A stretch of DNA of 64,000 bases from VXYL01 sp965199875 (GTDB lineage Bacteria; Pseudomonadota; Gammaproteobacteria; Pseudomonadales; Azotimanducaceae): assembly GCA_965199875.1 (NCBI GenBank), contig OZ241346.1:868001-932000 (forward strand), in the 5' to 3' direction. Position numbers and translations under genes: made by a program. Under the pieces are notes generated by a model. The model worked only from the letters and a program-made list of their open reading frames with translations. It was not told the origin of the DNA and searched no databases. Position 1 is the first letter of the stretch. Each line of letters begins with the position of its first letter. Positions 1 to 9,114 of the stretch are shown one piece after another.

Positions 1-1
1 A

Positions 2-814
2 GGCATCGCGGTGCTGGACGGCGCTTCGCTGTCGGGGCTGCGCCGCCGCCGAAGCGCCCACAAGGGCGACTTCGGGCGCCTGCTGATCGTCGGCGGCGAA
101 GCCGACATGGGCGGCGCCGTGCTGCTCGCCGGCGAAGCGGCGCTGCGCAGCGGCGCCGGCGTCGTCAGCATCGCCACCCGGGCCGTCCATCGCGCCGCGG
201 TACTGGCACGGCGCCCGGAACTGATGTGCGCCGCCGTCGAATCGCCTGGCGACATCGAGGATCTGGCCGAACGGGCGCAGGCCATCGTCGTCGGGCCGGG
301 CCTGGGCCGAACCTCCTGGGGGCGGCAGCTGCTGCACTTCTGCATCGCCGCCGGCAAGCCCCTGGTGGTGGACGCCGACGGCCTGAACAACCTCGTCGAT
401 GGCGATGGCCTGCAACACCTGCCGCCCGGCGCCGTCGTCACTCCGCACGTTGGCGAAGCCGCCCGGCTGCTGGGCCGGGATGCGGCGTGGATTCGCCGCT
501 CGCGCCCGCAAGCGGCGGCGGCGCTTTCCGAGCATGGCGCGGTTGCCGTGCTGAAGGGTGCTGGAACGCTCGTCGCCAGCGACGGCCGGCTGCGTTCGAT
601 CTGCCTGCTGGGCAACCCGGGCATGGCCACCGCCGGCAGCGGCGACGTGCTTGCCGGCATCGTCGGCGCCCTGCTGGCGCGCGGGCTTGCCCCCGAAGAC
701 GCCGCCGAACTGGGTGTTTGGCTGCACGCCCGGGCCGGCGACGAAGCCGAGCGCCGCGGCAAGGCGTCGCTGCTGGCCGGGGACATCGTCGAGTCGCTGA
801 GGCTGACGCCGTGA
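2..814 (+). CDS. nnr: ADP-dependent NAD(P)H-hydrate dehydratase domain (Nnr), 5' end cut by the window
   Basis: Repairs hydrated, inactive NAD(P)HX by ADP-dependent dehydration in the cytoplasm. The reading frame is already open at base 2, so the gene continues to the left of the window. The missing part may be the NAD(P)HX epimerase domain that bacterial Nnr proteins usually carry. The visible domain starts with HKGDFGR and GGEADMGGAVLLAGEAALRS, and near its end has GNPGMATAGSGDVLAG, the family nucleotide-binding signature. A GTG at 11 is the first in-frame start in view, but no ribosome site can be judged. The stop overlaps the tsaE start by four bases. The order nnr-tsaE-amiC-mutL-miaA-hfq is typical of gammaproteobacteria and supports the call. 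Confidence 0.9.
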   Translation, partial: GIAVLDGASLSGLRRRRSAHKGDFGRLLIVGGEADMGGAVLLAGEAALRSGAGVVSIATRAVHRAAVLARRPELMCAAVESPGDIEDLAERAQAIVVGPGLGRTSWGRQLLHFCIAAGKPLVVDADGLNNLVDGDGLQHLPPGAVVTPHVGEAARLLGRDAAWIRRSRPQAAAALSEHGAVAVLKGAGTLVASDGRLRSICLLGNPGMATAGSGDVLAGIVGALLARGLAPEDAAELGVWLHARAGDEAERRGKASLLAGDIVESLRLTP

Positions 815-1242
815 GTTCGCCGTTCGAGGTGCGCACTCTGGTCGACGAGGCGGCCACGCTGGCCTACGGCCGTGCGCTGGCCAAGCTCGGCCTGCGCTCG
901 GAACTGGTCTTTCTGCACGGCGAACTAGGAGCCGGCAAAACCACCCTGGTGCGCGGCTATCTGCGCGCCCTCGGCTACGAAGGCGCGGTCAAGAGCCCAA
1001 CCTACACGCTGCTGGAGAGCTACGAGTTCGACGCCGCGCGCATCTACCACTTCGACTTCTACCGCATCCTGGATCCTAGAGAACTGGGCTACATCGGCAT
1101 CGACGAGTTGATGGCCGAGGCGGCCGTCAAACTGGTCGAGTGGCCGTCCAAGGCCGGCGATGCGTTGCCGACGGCGGACATCGAAGTACGATTGAGCGTG
1201 GCAGGGAGGAGCCGACGTGTGCAAGCGGTCGATCATCGCTGA
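811..1242 (+). CDS. tsaE: tRNA threonylcarbamoyladenosine biosynthesis ATPase TsaE
   Basis: Small P-loop ATPase that works with TsaB and TsaD to make the t6A modification at position 37 of ANN-decoding tRNAs. The 143-residue product has the Walker A motif GELGAGKTT at about residues 37-45 and the family signature SPTYTLLESYE followed by YHFDFYR. Its C-terminal GIDE and LVEWP blocks are also present. The start is the GTG that overlaps the nnr stop, which gives a length normal for the family. Its 3' end overlaps the amidase gene by 26 bases, so translation of the two is probably coupled. Confidence 0.93.
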   Translation: MSSPFEVRTLVDEAATLAYGRALAKLGLRSELVFLHGELGAGKTTLVRGYLRALGYEGAVKSPTYTLLESYEFDAARIYHFDFYRILDPRELGYIGIDELMAEAAVKLVEWPSKAGDALPTADIEVRLSVAGRSRRVQAVDHR

Positions 1243-2572
1243 GTGGCGCGGATGCCTGGCGCTGGCGGCGGCGCTGGCGGCGCTGCCGACCCTCGCCGCC
1301 AACGAGCTGAACGGCATCCGCCTGCACGACGCGCCGGATTCGACCCGGGTGGTGCTCGACACCCGCAGCGCCGCCTCGTACAAGCTGTTCACCTTGGACA
1401 AGCCGAACCGCGTGGTGATCGACCTGCAAGACACCGTGGCGGCAAGCACCTTCAAGGCGCCGAGCATCGACAGCAAGGTGGTGAAGCGCATCCGCGTCTC
1501 GCCGCGCCGGCGCCGCCACTTCCGCGTGGTGCTGGACTTGCGCCAGAACGCAAAGCCCGCGCAGTTCACCTTGCAGCCCATCAAGCCCTACGGCCATCGC
1601 CTGGTCGTCGACTTGACGCCGGCCGGGCAAGCCCGCGAACCGCAGAGTCCTCCTGCCCGCCGCCCCGGCGAGAAGCGCGACGTGGTGGTGGCGGTCGATG
1701 CTGGCCACGGCGGCGAAGACCCGGGCGCGATCGGCCCCGGCAGGGTCTACGAGAAGCACGTCGTGCTGGCCATCGCCCGGGCGGTGAAGAAGAACCTCGA
1801 CGCCATGCCAGGGCTGCGCGCCGTGCTGATTCGCGACGGCGACTACTACGTCGCGCTGCGCAAACGCACGGCCATCGCCCGCCGCGCCGGGGTGCGCGCG
1901 GACCTGTTCGTGTCGATCCACGCCGACGCGTTCCGCCTGGCGAGCGTTCGCGGCGCTTCCGTCTACGCGCTGTCGCAACGGGGCGCGAGCAGCGAGATGG
2001 CGCGCCTGCTAGCGAACTCGGAGAACCGTTCCGACCTGATCGGCGGCGTCGGCGACGCGGTGTCGCTGGACGACAAGGACGATCAGCTGGCCAGCGTACT
2101 GGTGGACATGGCCATGGACCACAAGATGGAAGCCAGCATCACCTTGGGCGAAGCGGTTCTCGGCGCTCTGTCGAGCGTCGCCAAGCTGCACAAGAACCGT
2201 GTCGAACTGGCCGGTTTCGTGGTGCTGAAGTCCCCCGACGTGCCGTCGATACTCATCGAGACCGGCTTTCTCTCCAACCCCGACGAAGCCCGGCGCCTGG
2301 CCAATCCCAGGCACCAGACGCGCCTGGCCGGCGCCATCGCCGACGGCATTCGCGGCTATCTGCTGCGCCATCCGCCGCCGGACACGCACCTCGCGGCCCT
2401 GGCCGAGAACGGCGTCTTGCGCTACGTCATCAAGCGCGGCGACACGCTGTCGGAGATCGCCGTGCGCAACCGCGTCTCGATGCGCCGCCTAAGGGCGCTG
2501 AACAGCATCGCCGGAGATCGCATCCGCGTCGGACAGGTGCTGCTGATTCCGTTTGCCGGCGGCCAGAGGTAG
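1217..2572 (+). CDS. amiC: N-acetylmuramoyl-L-alanine amidase with AMIN and LysM domains
   Basis: Periplasmic zinc amidase that cleaves the peptide stem from glycan strands during septum splitting. The 451-residue protein has an N-terminal export signal ending near ALPTLAA, and an AMIN domain at about 30-130 that normally localises the enzyme. The Amidase_3 catalytic domain at about 155-390 contains VAVDAGHGGEDPGA, SIHADAF and IETGFLSNPDEA, which carry the zinc ligands and catalytic glutamate. A C-terminal LysM repeat begins at YVIKRGDTLSEIA. The GTG start lies inside tsaE. The symbol could equally be amiB, because these paralogues are hard to tell apart, but the domain set is clear. Confidence 0.92.
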   Translation: MCKRSIIAEWRGCLALAAALAALPTLAANELNGIRLHDAPDSTRVVLDTRSAASYKLFTLDKPNRVVIDLQDTVAASTFKAPSIDSKVVKRIRVSPRRRRHFRVVLDLRQNAKPAQFTLQPIKPYGHRLVVDLTPAGQAREPQSPPARRPGEKRDVVVAVDAGHGGEDPGAIGPGRVYEKHVVLAIARAVKKNLDAMPGLRAVLIRDGDYYVALRKRTAIARRAGVRADLFVSIHADAFRLASVRGASVYALSQRGASSEMARLLANSENRSDLIGGVGDAVSLDDKDDQLASVLVDMAMDHKMEASITLGEAVLGALSSVAKLHKNRVELAGFVVLKSPDVPSILIETGFLSNPDEARRLANPRHQTRLAGAIADGIRGYLLRHPPPDTHLAALAENGVLRYVIKRGDTLSEIAVRNRVSMRRLRALNSIAGDRIRVGQVLLIPFAGGQR

Positions 2573-2579
2573 CCCGGCC

Positions 2580-4349
2580 TTGAGCGCTCGAATCCGCCCC
2601 TTGAGCGACTTCGTCGCCAATCAGATCGCCGCTGGCGAAGTGGTGGAACGGCCGGCGTCCATCGTCAAGGAACTCGTCGAAAACAGCCTGGATGCCGGCG
2701 CGCAGAACATCCGCATCGACGTCCAGCAGGGCGGCGTGCGGCGCATCCGCGTGCGCGACGACGGCGGCGGCATCCACCCGGACGACCTGCGCCTGGCGGT
2801 GGCGCGGCACGCCACCAGCAAGATCGAGAGCGCCACGGACCTCGCTGGCGTGGCCACTTTGGGCTTTCGCGGCGAAGCCCTCGCCAGCGCCGCTTCCGTC
2901 GCCAAGCTCAGCATCACTTCCCGCCACCCGCAAGCCGACGCCGGCTGGCTGCTGCAGGTGGCCGGCGGCGAAGAACGCCAGTGCCGACCGGCGGCGCATC
3001 CGCAAGGCACGACGGTGGAGGTGGAGGAACTGTTCTACAACACGCCGGCGCGGCGCAAGTTCTTGAAGACCGAACGCACCGAGCTGCTGCACGTTCAGCA
3101 GGCGGTGCGCCGAATCGCCCTCACCCATCCCCAGGTGGGCTTCGAACTCGCTGCCGCTTCGCGCAGCCTGGACGGCTTGAGCGGCGGCAGCATGGAGGCG
3201 CGCATCGCCGCCCTGTTCGGCGACGAGTTCGTCGAGCAGTCCATCGTCGTGGACGAAAGCGGCGGCGGCATGCGGCTGCACGGCTGGGTGGGCCTGCCGA
3301 CGCACTCGGACAGCCGCCCCAATCGCCAGCACTTCGCCGTCAACGGCCGAGCGGTGCGCGACCGCCTGGCCGGACACGCCGTTCGGCAAGCCTATCGGGA
3401 CGTGCTGTTCCACGGCCGCCATCCGGTGTTCGCGCTGCTCTTCGAACTGCACCCGGGGCTGGTCGACGTCAACGTCCATCCAACCAAGGACGAAGTGCGC
3501 TTTCGCCGCTCTCGGGACGTCCACGACTTCATCTACGGCAAGCTGGCCAAGGCGCTGCGCGACATCCGCCCGGCCGACCACGCCGCCGCTTCGCAACTGC
3601 GGCCGGGCGCCGCGACGGCACGGCCAGAGGCGGCCGGCCAGGCGCAGATGCCCTTGCATCAGCGCCAGCCGCCGCGCAACGCCGACAACCTGGCACGACT
3701 GTTCAACGAACACCGGCAGGCAGCCGCCGAGGTGCGCGACGGCGGCCCGGAGGACGCGGCGCCAACGCCGCCCATGGGCTTCGCCATCGCCCAGCTGCAC
3801 GGCGTCTACGTGCTGGCGCAGAACGCCGACGGGCTGGTGATCGTGGACATGCATGCCGCCCACGAGCGCATCACCTACGAGCGCATGAAGGCGCAGCTCG
3901 ACGACGGCGAGGTGCGCAGTCAGCGCCTGCTGGTGCCGGTGGCGCTGAACGTCGCCACGGCCGAGGCCGACTTCGTGGAAGCCAACGGCGCCGAACTGCG
4001 CGCGCTCGGGGTGCTGATCGAGCGCACCGGCGCCAGCAGCATCGTCGTGCGCGCCGCGCCGGCGCTGCTCGGCAACGCCAACGTCGAACAGCTGGTTCGG
4101 GACTTGATCGCCGATCTGGCGGACTTCGGCACCACCGATCGGGTGCGCGAACGCCAGGAGCGGCTGCTGGCTGGCGCCGCCTGCCACGCCTCCGTGCGCG
4201 CCAACCGGCAGCTGTCGATCGACGAGATGAACGCCCTCCTGCGCGACATGGAAACCACCGAGAACGCCGGCCAGTGCAACCACGGCCGGCCGACCTTCGT
4301 CGTGCAGCCGCTGGAGGCGCTGGACCGGTTGTTCCTGCGCGGCCAGTAG
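2580..4349 (+). CDS. mutL: DNA mismatch repair protein MutL
   Basis: ATP-driven matchmaker that links MutS to downstream nuclease and helicase steps. The N-terminal GHKL ATPase domain shows FVANQIAAGEVVERPAS, ELVENSLDAGA, DDGGGI and GFRGEAL. The C-terminal dimerisation domain shows DMHAAHERITYE and CNHGRPTFVV. The Pro/Gln-rich linker sits at about 350-400. The TTG at 2580 is preferred because it gives the usual short leader (SARIRPLSDFVANQ) and lies just after the amiC stop. A GTG at 2553 would add nine residues and overlap amiC. Total length is about 589 residues, normal for the family. Confidence 0.95.
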   Translation: MSARIRPLSDFVANQIAAGEVVERPASIVKELVENSLDAGAQNIRIDVQQGGVRRIRVRDDGGGIHPDDLRLAVARHATSKIESATDLAGVATLGFRGEALASAASVAKLSITSRHPQADAGWLLQVAGGEERQCRPAAHPQGTTVEVEELFYNTPARRKFLKTERTELLHVQQAVRRIALTHPQVGFELAAASRSLDGLSGGSMEARIAALFGDEFVEQSIVVDESGGGMRLHGWVGLPTHSDSRPNRQHFAVNGRAVRDRLAGHAVRQAYRDVLFHGRHPVFALLFELHPGLVDVNVHPTKDEVRFRRSRDVHDFIYGKLAKALRDIRPADHAAASQLRPGAATARPEAAGQAQMPLHQRQPPRNADNLARLFNEHRQAAAEVRDGGPEDAAPTPPMGFAIAQLHGVYVLAQNADGLVIVDMHAAHERITYERMKAQLDDGEVRSQRLLVPVALNVATAEADFVEANGAELRALGVLIERTGASSIVVRAAPALLGNANVEQLVRDLIADLADFGTTDRVRERQERLLAGAACHASVRANRQLSIDEMNALLRDMETTENAGQCNHGRPTFVVQPLEALDRLFLRGQ

Positions 4350-4364
4350 CCGAACGAAGCCGAA

Positions 4365-5303
4365 GTGCCAAAGCCGACGCCCTTGGCAGTCGCTCTGATG
4401 GGACCGACCGCGACGGGCAAGACCGACGCCGCCTTGCGCATCGCCGAGCAGGCCGGCGTGGCGCTGGTGAGCGTCGATTCGGCCATGGTCTACCGGCGCA
4501 TGGACATCGGCACCGCCAAGCCGTCGCCGGCGGTGCTGCGACGCCATCCCCACGCCCTGGTCGACGTGGTCGATCCGGCACAGAGCTATTCGGTCGCGCA
4601 GTTCGTCGCCGATGCCGACGCCGCCGTGCGCACTGCGCTCGACGCTGGCCGAACGCCGCTTCTGGTCGGCGGCAGCATGCTCTACTTTCGCGCCTTCCGC
4701 GATGGCATCAATGCCATGCCGAGCGCCGACCCGGCGCTGCGCGAGCGCATCGATCACCGCGCAGCCGCGGCCGGCTGGCCTGCTCTGCATCGCGAGCTGG
4801 AGCGCCAGGACCCTGCCGCGGCCGCCCGCATCGACCCGCGCAACGGCGCCCGCATCCAACGCGCCCTGGAGGTGCTGGCGCTGAGCGGACGCTCCATCAC
4901 CGACTTCTGGGCCGAGGCGGCGACGCCAGCCACCGCGCGCCTCGGCTGCGAACTGCTGCAAGTGGCCATCGTGCCGGAGGATCGCGCGGCGCTGCGCCGG
5001 CGCATCGGCGCGCGCCTCGACGTCATGCTGCGCCGGGGGCTGGTGGAGGAGGTGCGGGCGCTGCGCGACGATCCGCAGCTGAGCGCCGATCTGCCTTCCA
5101 TGCGCTCGGTGGGCTACGCGCAGGTCTGGCGGCATCTCGCCGGCGACTACGGCCATGCGGAAATGGTCGAGCGCATCGCCGCGGCGACGCGGCAGGCGGC
5201 CAAGCGCCAGCTCGCCTGGCTGCGACGCTGGCCGGCAACGCGGCTGGCCGATGCGGACTCGGCGGCTTGCCGCGTCTTGCAAAGCATCGACCGCAACCCA
5301 TAG
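4365..5303 (+). CDS. miaA: tRNA dimethylallyltransferase MiaA
   Basis: Transfers a dimethylallyl group to N6 of A37 in tRNAs that read UNN codons. The 312-residue protein has the P-loop GPTATGKTDAAL at the N-terminus and the tRNA/active-site block VSVDSAMVYRRMDIGTAKP. The later LVGGSMLYFRA and RSVGYAQVW motifs are also seen. The start is GTG, 15 bases after the mutL stop. It sits between mutL and hfq as in most gammaproteobacteria, where the genes form one complex operon. Confidence 0.95.
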   Translation: MPKPTPLAVALMGPTATGKTDAALRIAEQAGVALVSVDSAMVYRRMDIGTAKPSPAVLRRHPHALVDVVDPAQSYSVAQFVADADAAVRTALDAGRTPLLVGGSMLYFRAFRDGINAMPSADPALRERIDHRAAAAGWPALHRELERQDPAAAARIDPRNGARIQRALEVLALSGRSITDFWAEAATPATARLGCELLQVAIVPEDRAALRRRIGARLDVMLRRGLVEEVRALRDDPQLSADLPSMRSVGYAQVWRHLAGDYGHAEMVERIAAATRQAAKRQLAWLRRWPATRLADADSAACRVLQSIDRNP

Positions 5304-5384
5304 TATTGGAGGAACAAAGCGGAACCAGCCGACGGCTCGCTCATCCCAAGCGACTCGTTGGCGCCCCAACAAAAGGTAGCCAGC

Positions 5385-5627
5385 ATGAAAGGGCATTCGC
5401 TGCAAGACCCGTATCTCAACACGCTGCGCAAGAGCAAGGTGCAAGTCAGCGTCTATCTGGTCAGCGGCATCAAGTTGACGGGCTACATCGAGTCGTTCGA
5501 CCAGTTCGTGGTGCTGCTGCGCAACTCGGTGAGCCAGATGATCTACAAGCACGCCATCTCCACCGTGGTGCCGAGCCAGCAGATCACCCTGCCAGGCGCC
5601 GAGCGTGCCAAGGAAGGCGAGGAGTAG
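5385..5627 (+). CDS. hfq: RNA-binding protein Hfq
   Basis: Hexameric Sm-like chaperone that pairs small RNAs with mRNAs. The 80-residue product carries the Sm1 region (GHSLQDPYLNTLRKSK to GYIESFDQFVVLL) and the Sm2 motif YKHAISTVVPS. The C-terminal tail is very short, unlike the long acidic tail of E. coli Hfq. The ATG at 5385 is preferred over a TTG 27 bases upstream because Hfq proteins start with about this leader; an AAAGGT sequence lies before it. It is followed by hflX with a 72-base gap. Confidence 0.96.
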   Translation: MKGHSLQDPYLNTLRKSKVQVSVYLVSGIKLTGYIESFDQFVVLLRNSVSQMIYKHAISTVVPSQQITLPGAERAKEGEE

Positions 5628-5699
5628 CCAGCGCCGGCGCCACGGCGCTTCAAGAAGCGCGGCGCACCACCGTCGGCGTTCGCATCTTTAGAGGCGATC

Positions 5700-7001
5700 A
5701 TGCTGTTTGAACGTCCCGCACCTGGAAATCGCGCCGCCCTGGTGTCGGTGCGCTTCAGTGCCTACCGGGATGCCGGCGATGCCCACCGCGAGGAGTTTCT
5801 CGAACTGGTGCGGTCTGCCGACCTGGTGGATGCGGCGCTGCTCGCCGCCAGCCGCGACAAGCCGCATCCGCGCTGGTTCCTCGGCACCGGCAAGGTCGAA
5901 GAACTCGCCCGCACCGTCGCCGAGGCCGAATGCACGGTGGCCATCTTCAACCACGAACTGAGCCCGGCCCAGCAGCGCAATCTGGAAGAGCGCATCGAGT
6001 GCCGGGTGATGACCCGCACCGAGCTGATCCTGCACATCTTCGCCGACCGGGCGCGTACCCACGAAGGCCATCTGCAAGTGGAACTGGCGCAGCTGGCGCA
6101 TGCGCAGACGCGGCTGGTGCGCGGCTGGACGCACTTGGACCGGCAAACCGCGGTGGGCGGCGCTGGCGGCCGCAACGCCGGCGGGCGCATCGGCGGCGGC
6201 GTGCAGCGCGGCGCCGGCGAAACGCAGCTGGAACTCGACCAGCGCATGCTGTCGGTGCGCGTGCGCCAGGTTCGCGCCAGGCTTGCCAACGTGCGCCGCC
6301 GCCGGGCGCAGAACCGTCGCCGGCGGGTCCGGGCGCGCCTGCCTACCGTGACGCTGGTGGGCTACACCAACGCCGGCAAGTCGACGTTGTTCAACGCCTT
6401 GACGGCAAGCCATGCCGAAGCTGCGAACCGCCTCTTCGCCACCCTGGACCCGACCATGCGGCGGCTCGCCGACGACACCGCCGAGGTGGTGATCGCCGAC
6501 ACTGTCGGCTTCATTCGGGCGCTGCCGATCGCCTTGGTCGAGGCGTTCAAGGCGACGCTGGAGGAAGTGGCGCAGGCGGACCTGCTGCTGCACGTCATCG
6601 ACTCGTCGGCCCCCGACGCCGACGAGCTAAGCGCCGAGGTACGCGCCGTACTTGCGGAAATCGGCGCTGCCGATGTGCCCGTCGTCGACGTCCACAACAA
6701 GATGGACCGGGTTCCAGAAGCGGCCCGCCCGCGGGTGGACGGCAGCAACTCGGTGCTGGCCAGCGCCCTCGCCGGCGAAGGCGTGGAGGCGCTCAAAGGG
6801 CTGATCCGCCGCCGCCTGGGGCTGGAGGCCATCGCCACCGAGGTGCGCCTGGAACCCGGCGATGGCAAGGTCCGCTCGTGGCTCTACCAGCACGGCGAAG
6901 TACAGCAGGAGCGCGTCGCCGACGACGGCGCCATGACCGTTCGCGTCCGTCTGCACCCGCAGCGGATGGCGGAACTGACGGCTATGACGGCGGCGGCTTA
7001 G
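5700..7001 (+). CDS. hflX: ribosome-associated GTPase HflX
   Basis: GTPase of the Obg-HflX superfamily that binds the 50S subunit and helps rescue or split stalled ribosomes. The N-terminal HflX domain spans about 1-190 and contains ELSPAQQRNLEER and the glycine-rich GGRNAGGRIGGGVQRGAGE. The G domain has G1 GYTNAGKSTLFNAL, G3 DTVGFI and G4 NKMD. Length (433 residues) is typical. Lies downstream of hfq and upstream of hflK/hflC, the conserved hfl cluster. Confidence 0.95.
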   Translation: MLFERPAPGNRAALVSVRFSAYRDAGDAHREEFLELVRSADLVDAALLAASRDKPHPRWFLGTGKVEELARTVAEAECTVAIFNHELSPAQQRNLEERIECRVMTRTELILHIFADRARTHEGHLQVELAQLAHAQTRLVRGWTHLDRQTAVGGAGGRNAGGRIGGGVQRGAGETQLELDQRMLSVRVRQVRARLANVRRRRAQNRRRRVRARLPTVTLVGYTNAGKSTLFNALTASHAEAANRLFATLDPTMRRLADDTAEVVIADTVGFIRALPIALVEAFKATLEEVAQADLLLHVIDSSAPDADELSAEVRAVLAEIGAADVPVVDVHNKMDRVPEAARPRVDGSNSVLASALAGEGVEALKGLIRRRLGLEAIATEVRLEPGDGKVRSWLYQHGEVQQERVADDGAMTVRVRLHPQRMAELTAMTAAA

Positions 7002-7049
7002 TCGCTAGAATCCGCGCACGGCATACAACGGCAACAAGGACCCACCTCG

Positions 7050-8153
7050 ATGGCGTGGAACGACCCGAACGGCAAGGACGACGATCCGTGGAACCGCGGC
7101 AGCGCGCAAGGCCCGCCGGACCTGGACGAAGCATTCCGCAAGTTCCAATCCAAGCTGGTCGGCATGTTCGGCGGCGGCGGCAGCAGCGGAGGCGGCAGCA
7201 GCGGCAAGCTGCCGGTGAACTGGAAGACCGTCTCGGTCGCCATCGTCGTGCTGGCAGTGGTCTACGGCGCCCTCGGCTTCTACCAGCTCGACGAGCAGGA
7301 ACGCGGCGTGGTGTTTCGATTCGGCGAAGTGCAGGACCAGGTGAAGCTGCAAGGTCTGCGCTGGAACCCGCCGATCATCGACCAGGTTAGGAAAGTCAAC
7401 GTCACGCGGGTGTCCTCCCATCCGCACCAGGCGACGATGCTCACCGAGGACGAGAACATCGTCGACATCAGCCTCACCGTGCAGTTCCGCATCGGCAACC
7501 CGATCGACTACGAGGTGCAGGTGGCGGAGCCCCTGAACAGCCTGCAACACGCCACCGAAAGCGCCTTGCGCCACGTCGTCGGCAGTTCCCCCATGGATGC
7601 GGTGATCACCGAAGGCCGCGCCGCCCTCGGCAGCGAGGTGGAGGAGCGCATTCAGCGCTATCTGGACGTCTATCGAACCGGCATCCAGGTGGTGACGGTG
7701 AACATCGACCGCAGTGCGCCGCCCAAGCAGGTGCAGGAAGCCTTCGACGACGTGCAGAAGGCCAAGGAGGACGAAGTGCGCGCCGTGAACGACGCCAACG
7801 CCTACGCCGAGAGCGTCATTCCAGAGGCCCGGGGCGATGCCGAGAAAGCCGTGCAGGAAGCCGAAGCCTATCGCGACCAGGTCATTGCCCAGGCGAAGGG
7901 CGAAGCGGAGCGTTTCGAGCTGCTGCTGGCGGAGTACCAGCTGGCGCCGGAAGTTACTCGGGACCGCCTGTACATCGACTCCGTGGAAGCCGTGCTGAGC
8001 AACAGCTCGAAGACCATCGTCGACGTCGGCGACGACAACATCATGGTGCTGCCCCTCGACAAGGGCGAAGCCGCCCGCGGCGAAGCCGACGATCAAGTGC
8101 GCAATCTGGCCGGCGCCCGGGAAATCGAGGTGGCGCGCAACTCGGGCCGGTAA
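7050..8153 (+). CDS. hflK: FtsH-associated membrane protein HflK
   Basis: SPFH-family inner-membrane protein that with HflC surrounds and modulates the FtsH protease. The N-terminal cytoplasmic stretch is Gly/Ser-rich (about residues 32-52). One membrane segment follows at about 61-76 (VSVAIVVLAVVYGALGF), then a periplasmic SPFH domain. The long helical part contains QEAFDDVQKAKEDE and AQAKGEAERFELLLAEY. 367 residues is normal. It is 29 bases upstream of hflC, so the two subunits are likely co-translated at similar levels. Confidence 0.94.
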   Translation: MAWNDPNGKDDDPWNRGSAQGPPDLDEAFRKFQSKLVGMFGGGGSSGGGSSGKLPVNWKTVSVAIVVLAVVYGALGFYQLDEQERGVVFRFGEVQDQVKLQGLRWNPPIIDQVRKVNVTRVSSHPHQATMLTEDENIVDISLTVQFRIGNPIDYEVQVAEPLNSLQHATESALRHVVGSSPMDAVITEGRAALGSEVEERIQRYLDVYRTGIQVVTVNIDRSAPPKQVQEAFDDVQKAKEDEVRAVNDANAYAESVIPEARGDAEKAVQEAEAYRDQVIAQAKGEAERFELLLAEYQLAPEVTRDRLYIDSVEAVLSNSSKTIVDVGDDNIMVLPLDKGEAARGEADDQVRNLAGAREIEVARNSGR

Positions 8154-8182
8154 GGCCGCCACGCCGCCAAGGAGACGCCAAA

Positions 8183-9052
8183 GTGAACCTGAAGAGTTTG
8201 TTGATCGCCATCGGCGCCTTGGTGCTGGTGCTGCTGGTGTGGGATGTGCTGTACACCGTCCACGAGACCGAGCGCGCCATCCTGCTGCGCTTCGGCGCGG
8301 TGACCCGGGCCGACATCGACCCCGGCCTGCACTTCAAGCTGCCCGTCGTCGACGAGGCGAAGAGGTTCGACGGCCGAGTGCTCACCGTCGACGTGCCGGT
8401 GAAGCGCTACTTCACGCTGGAGCAGAAGCCGGTGATGGTGGATTCCTTCGCCAAGTGGCGAATCGGCAACGTCGAGCGCTACTACATCAGCACCGGCGGC
8501 AACCCAAGCGCCGCCAACACCCTGCTTGAGGAACGGGTGAACGAAGGCCTGCGCAACGCCGTCAGCCGTCGCGGCATGCACGAGGTGATCTCCGGCGAGC
8601 GCGACCTGCTGATGGCCGAATTGACCACCGCTCTCAACGCCGTGATGTCCGAAGAGATAGGCGTGAACGTGATCGACGTCCGCGTGAAGCGCATCGATCT
8701 GCCGACCGACGTCGAAGCGTCGGTGTTCCAGCGCATGAACTCGGCGCGGGAGATCGAAGCCAAGCAGTATCGCGCCTCCGGCAACGAAAAGGCCATCGGC
8801 ATTCGCGCCGACGCCGATCGGCAAGTCACGGTGATCAAAGCCGAGGCGTACCGCCAGGCCGAGGAGATCCGCGGCGCCGGAGACGCCCAAGCCGCCAACA
8901 CCTACGCCGGCGCCTTCAACAAGGATGCGGAGTTCTACGCCTTCTACCGGCGCGTCACCGCCTATTCCAAGGTCTTCAGCAGCAAGGACGATCAGTTCGT
9001 GCTGGACCCGAACAGCGACTTCTTCAAGTACCTGAAATCCGCCGAGCGGTAG
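8183..9052 (+). CDS. hflC: FtsH-associated membrane protein HflC
   Basis: Second SPFH subunit of the HflKC complex. The 289-residue protein starts at GTG after a GGAGA ribosome site. It has a single N-terminal membrane segment (about 5-23), then VHETERAILLRFGAVTR and the SPFH domain with VDSFAKWRIGNVERYY. The helical region contains EIEAKQYRASGNEKAIGIRA. Neighbours hflK and purA are in the usual order. hisZ, which lies between hflC and purA in some genomes, is absent here. Confidence 0.94.
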   Translation: MNLKSLLIAIGALVLVLLVWDVLYTVHETERAILLRFGAVTRADIDPGLHFKLPVVDEAKRFDGRVLTVDVPVKRYFTLEQKPVMVDSFAKWRIGNVERYYISTGGNPSAANTLLEERVNEGLRNAVSRRGMHEVISGERDLLMAELTTALNAVMSEEIGVNVIDVRVKRIDLPTDVEASVFQRMNSAREIEAKQYRASGNEKAIGIRADADRQVTVIKAEAYRQAEEIRGAGDAQAANTYAGAFNKDAEFYAFYRRVTAYSKVFSSKDDQFVLDPNSDFFKYLKSAER

Positions 9053-9114
9053 GCCAGCGGCTCGCCGCGAGTCGAAACGAGCGCGTTCCTTCAAGGCCGC
9101 AAGGAGCTTAAGCC

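Noticed and set aside
2430..5552. 1,040-codon minus-strand frame opposite mutL and miaA
   Set aside because: Antisense shadow; mutL and miaA motifs on the plus strand are unambiguous.
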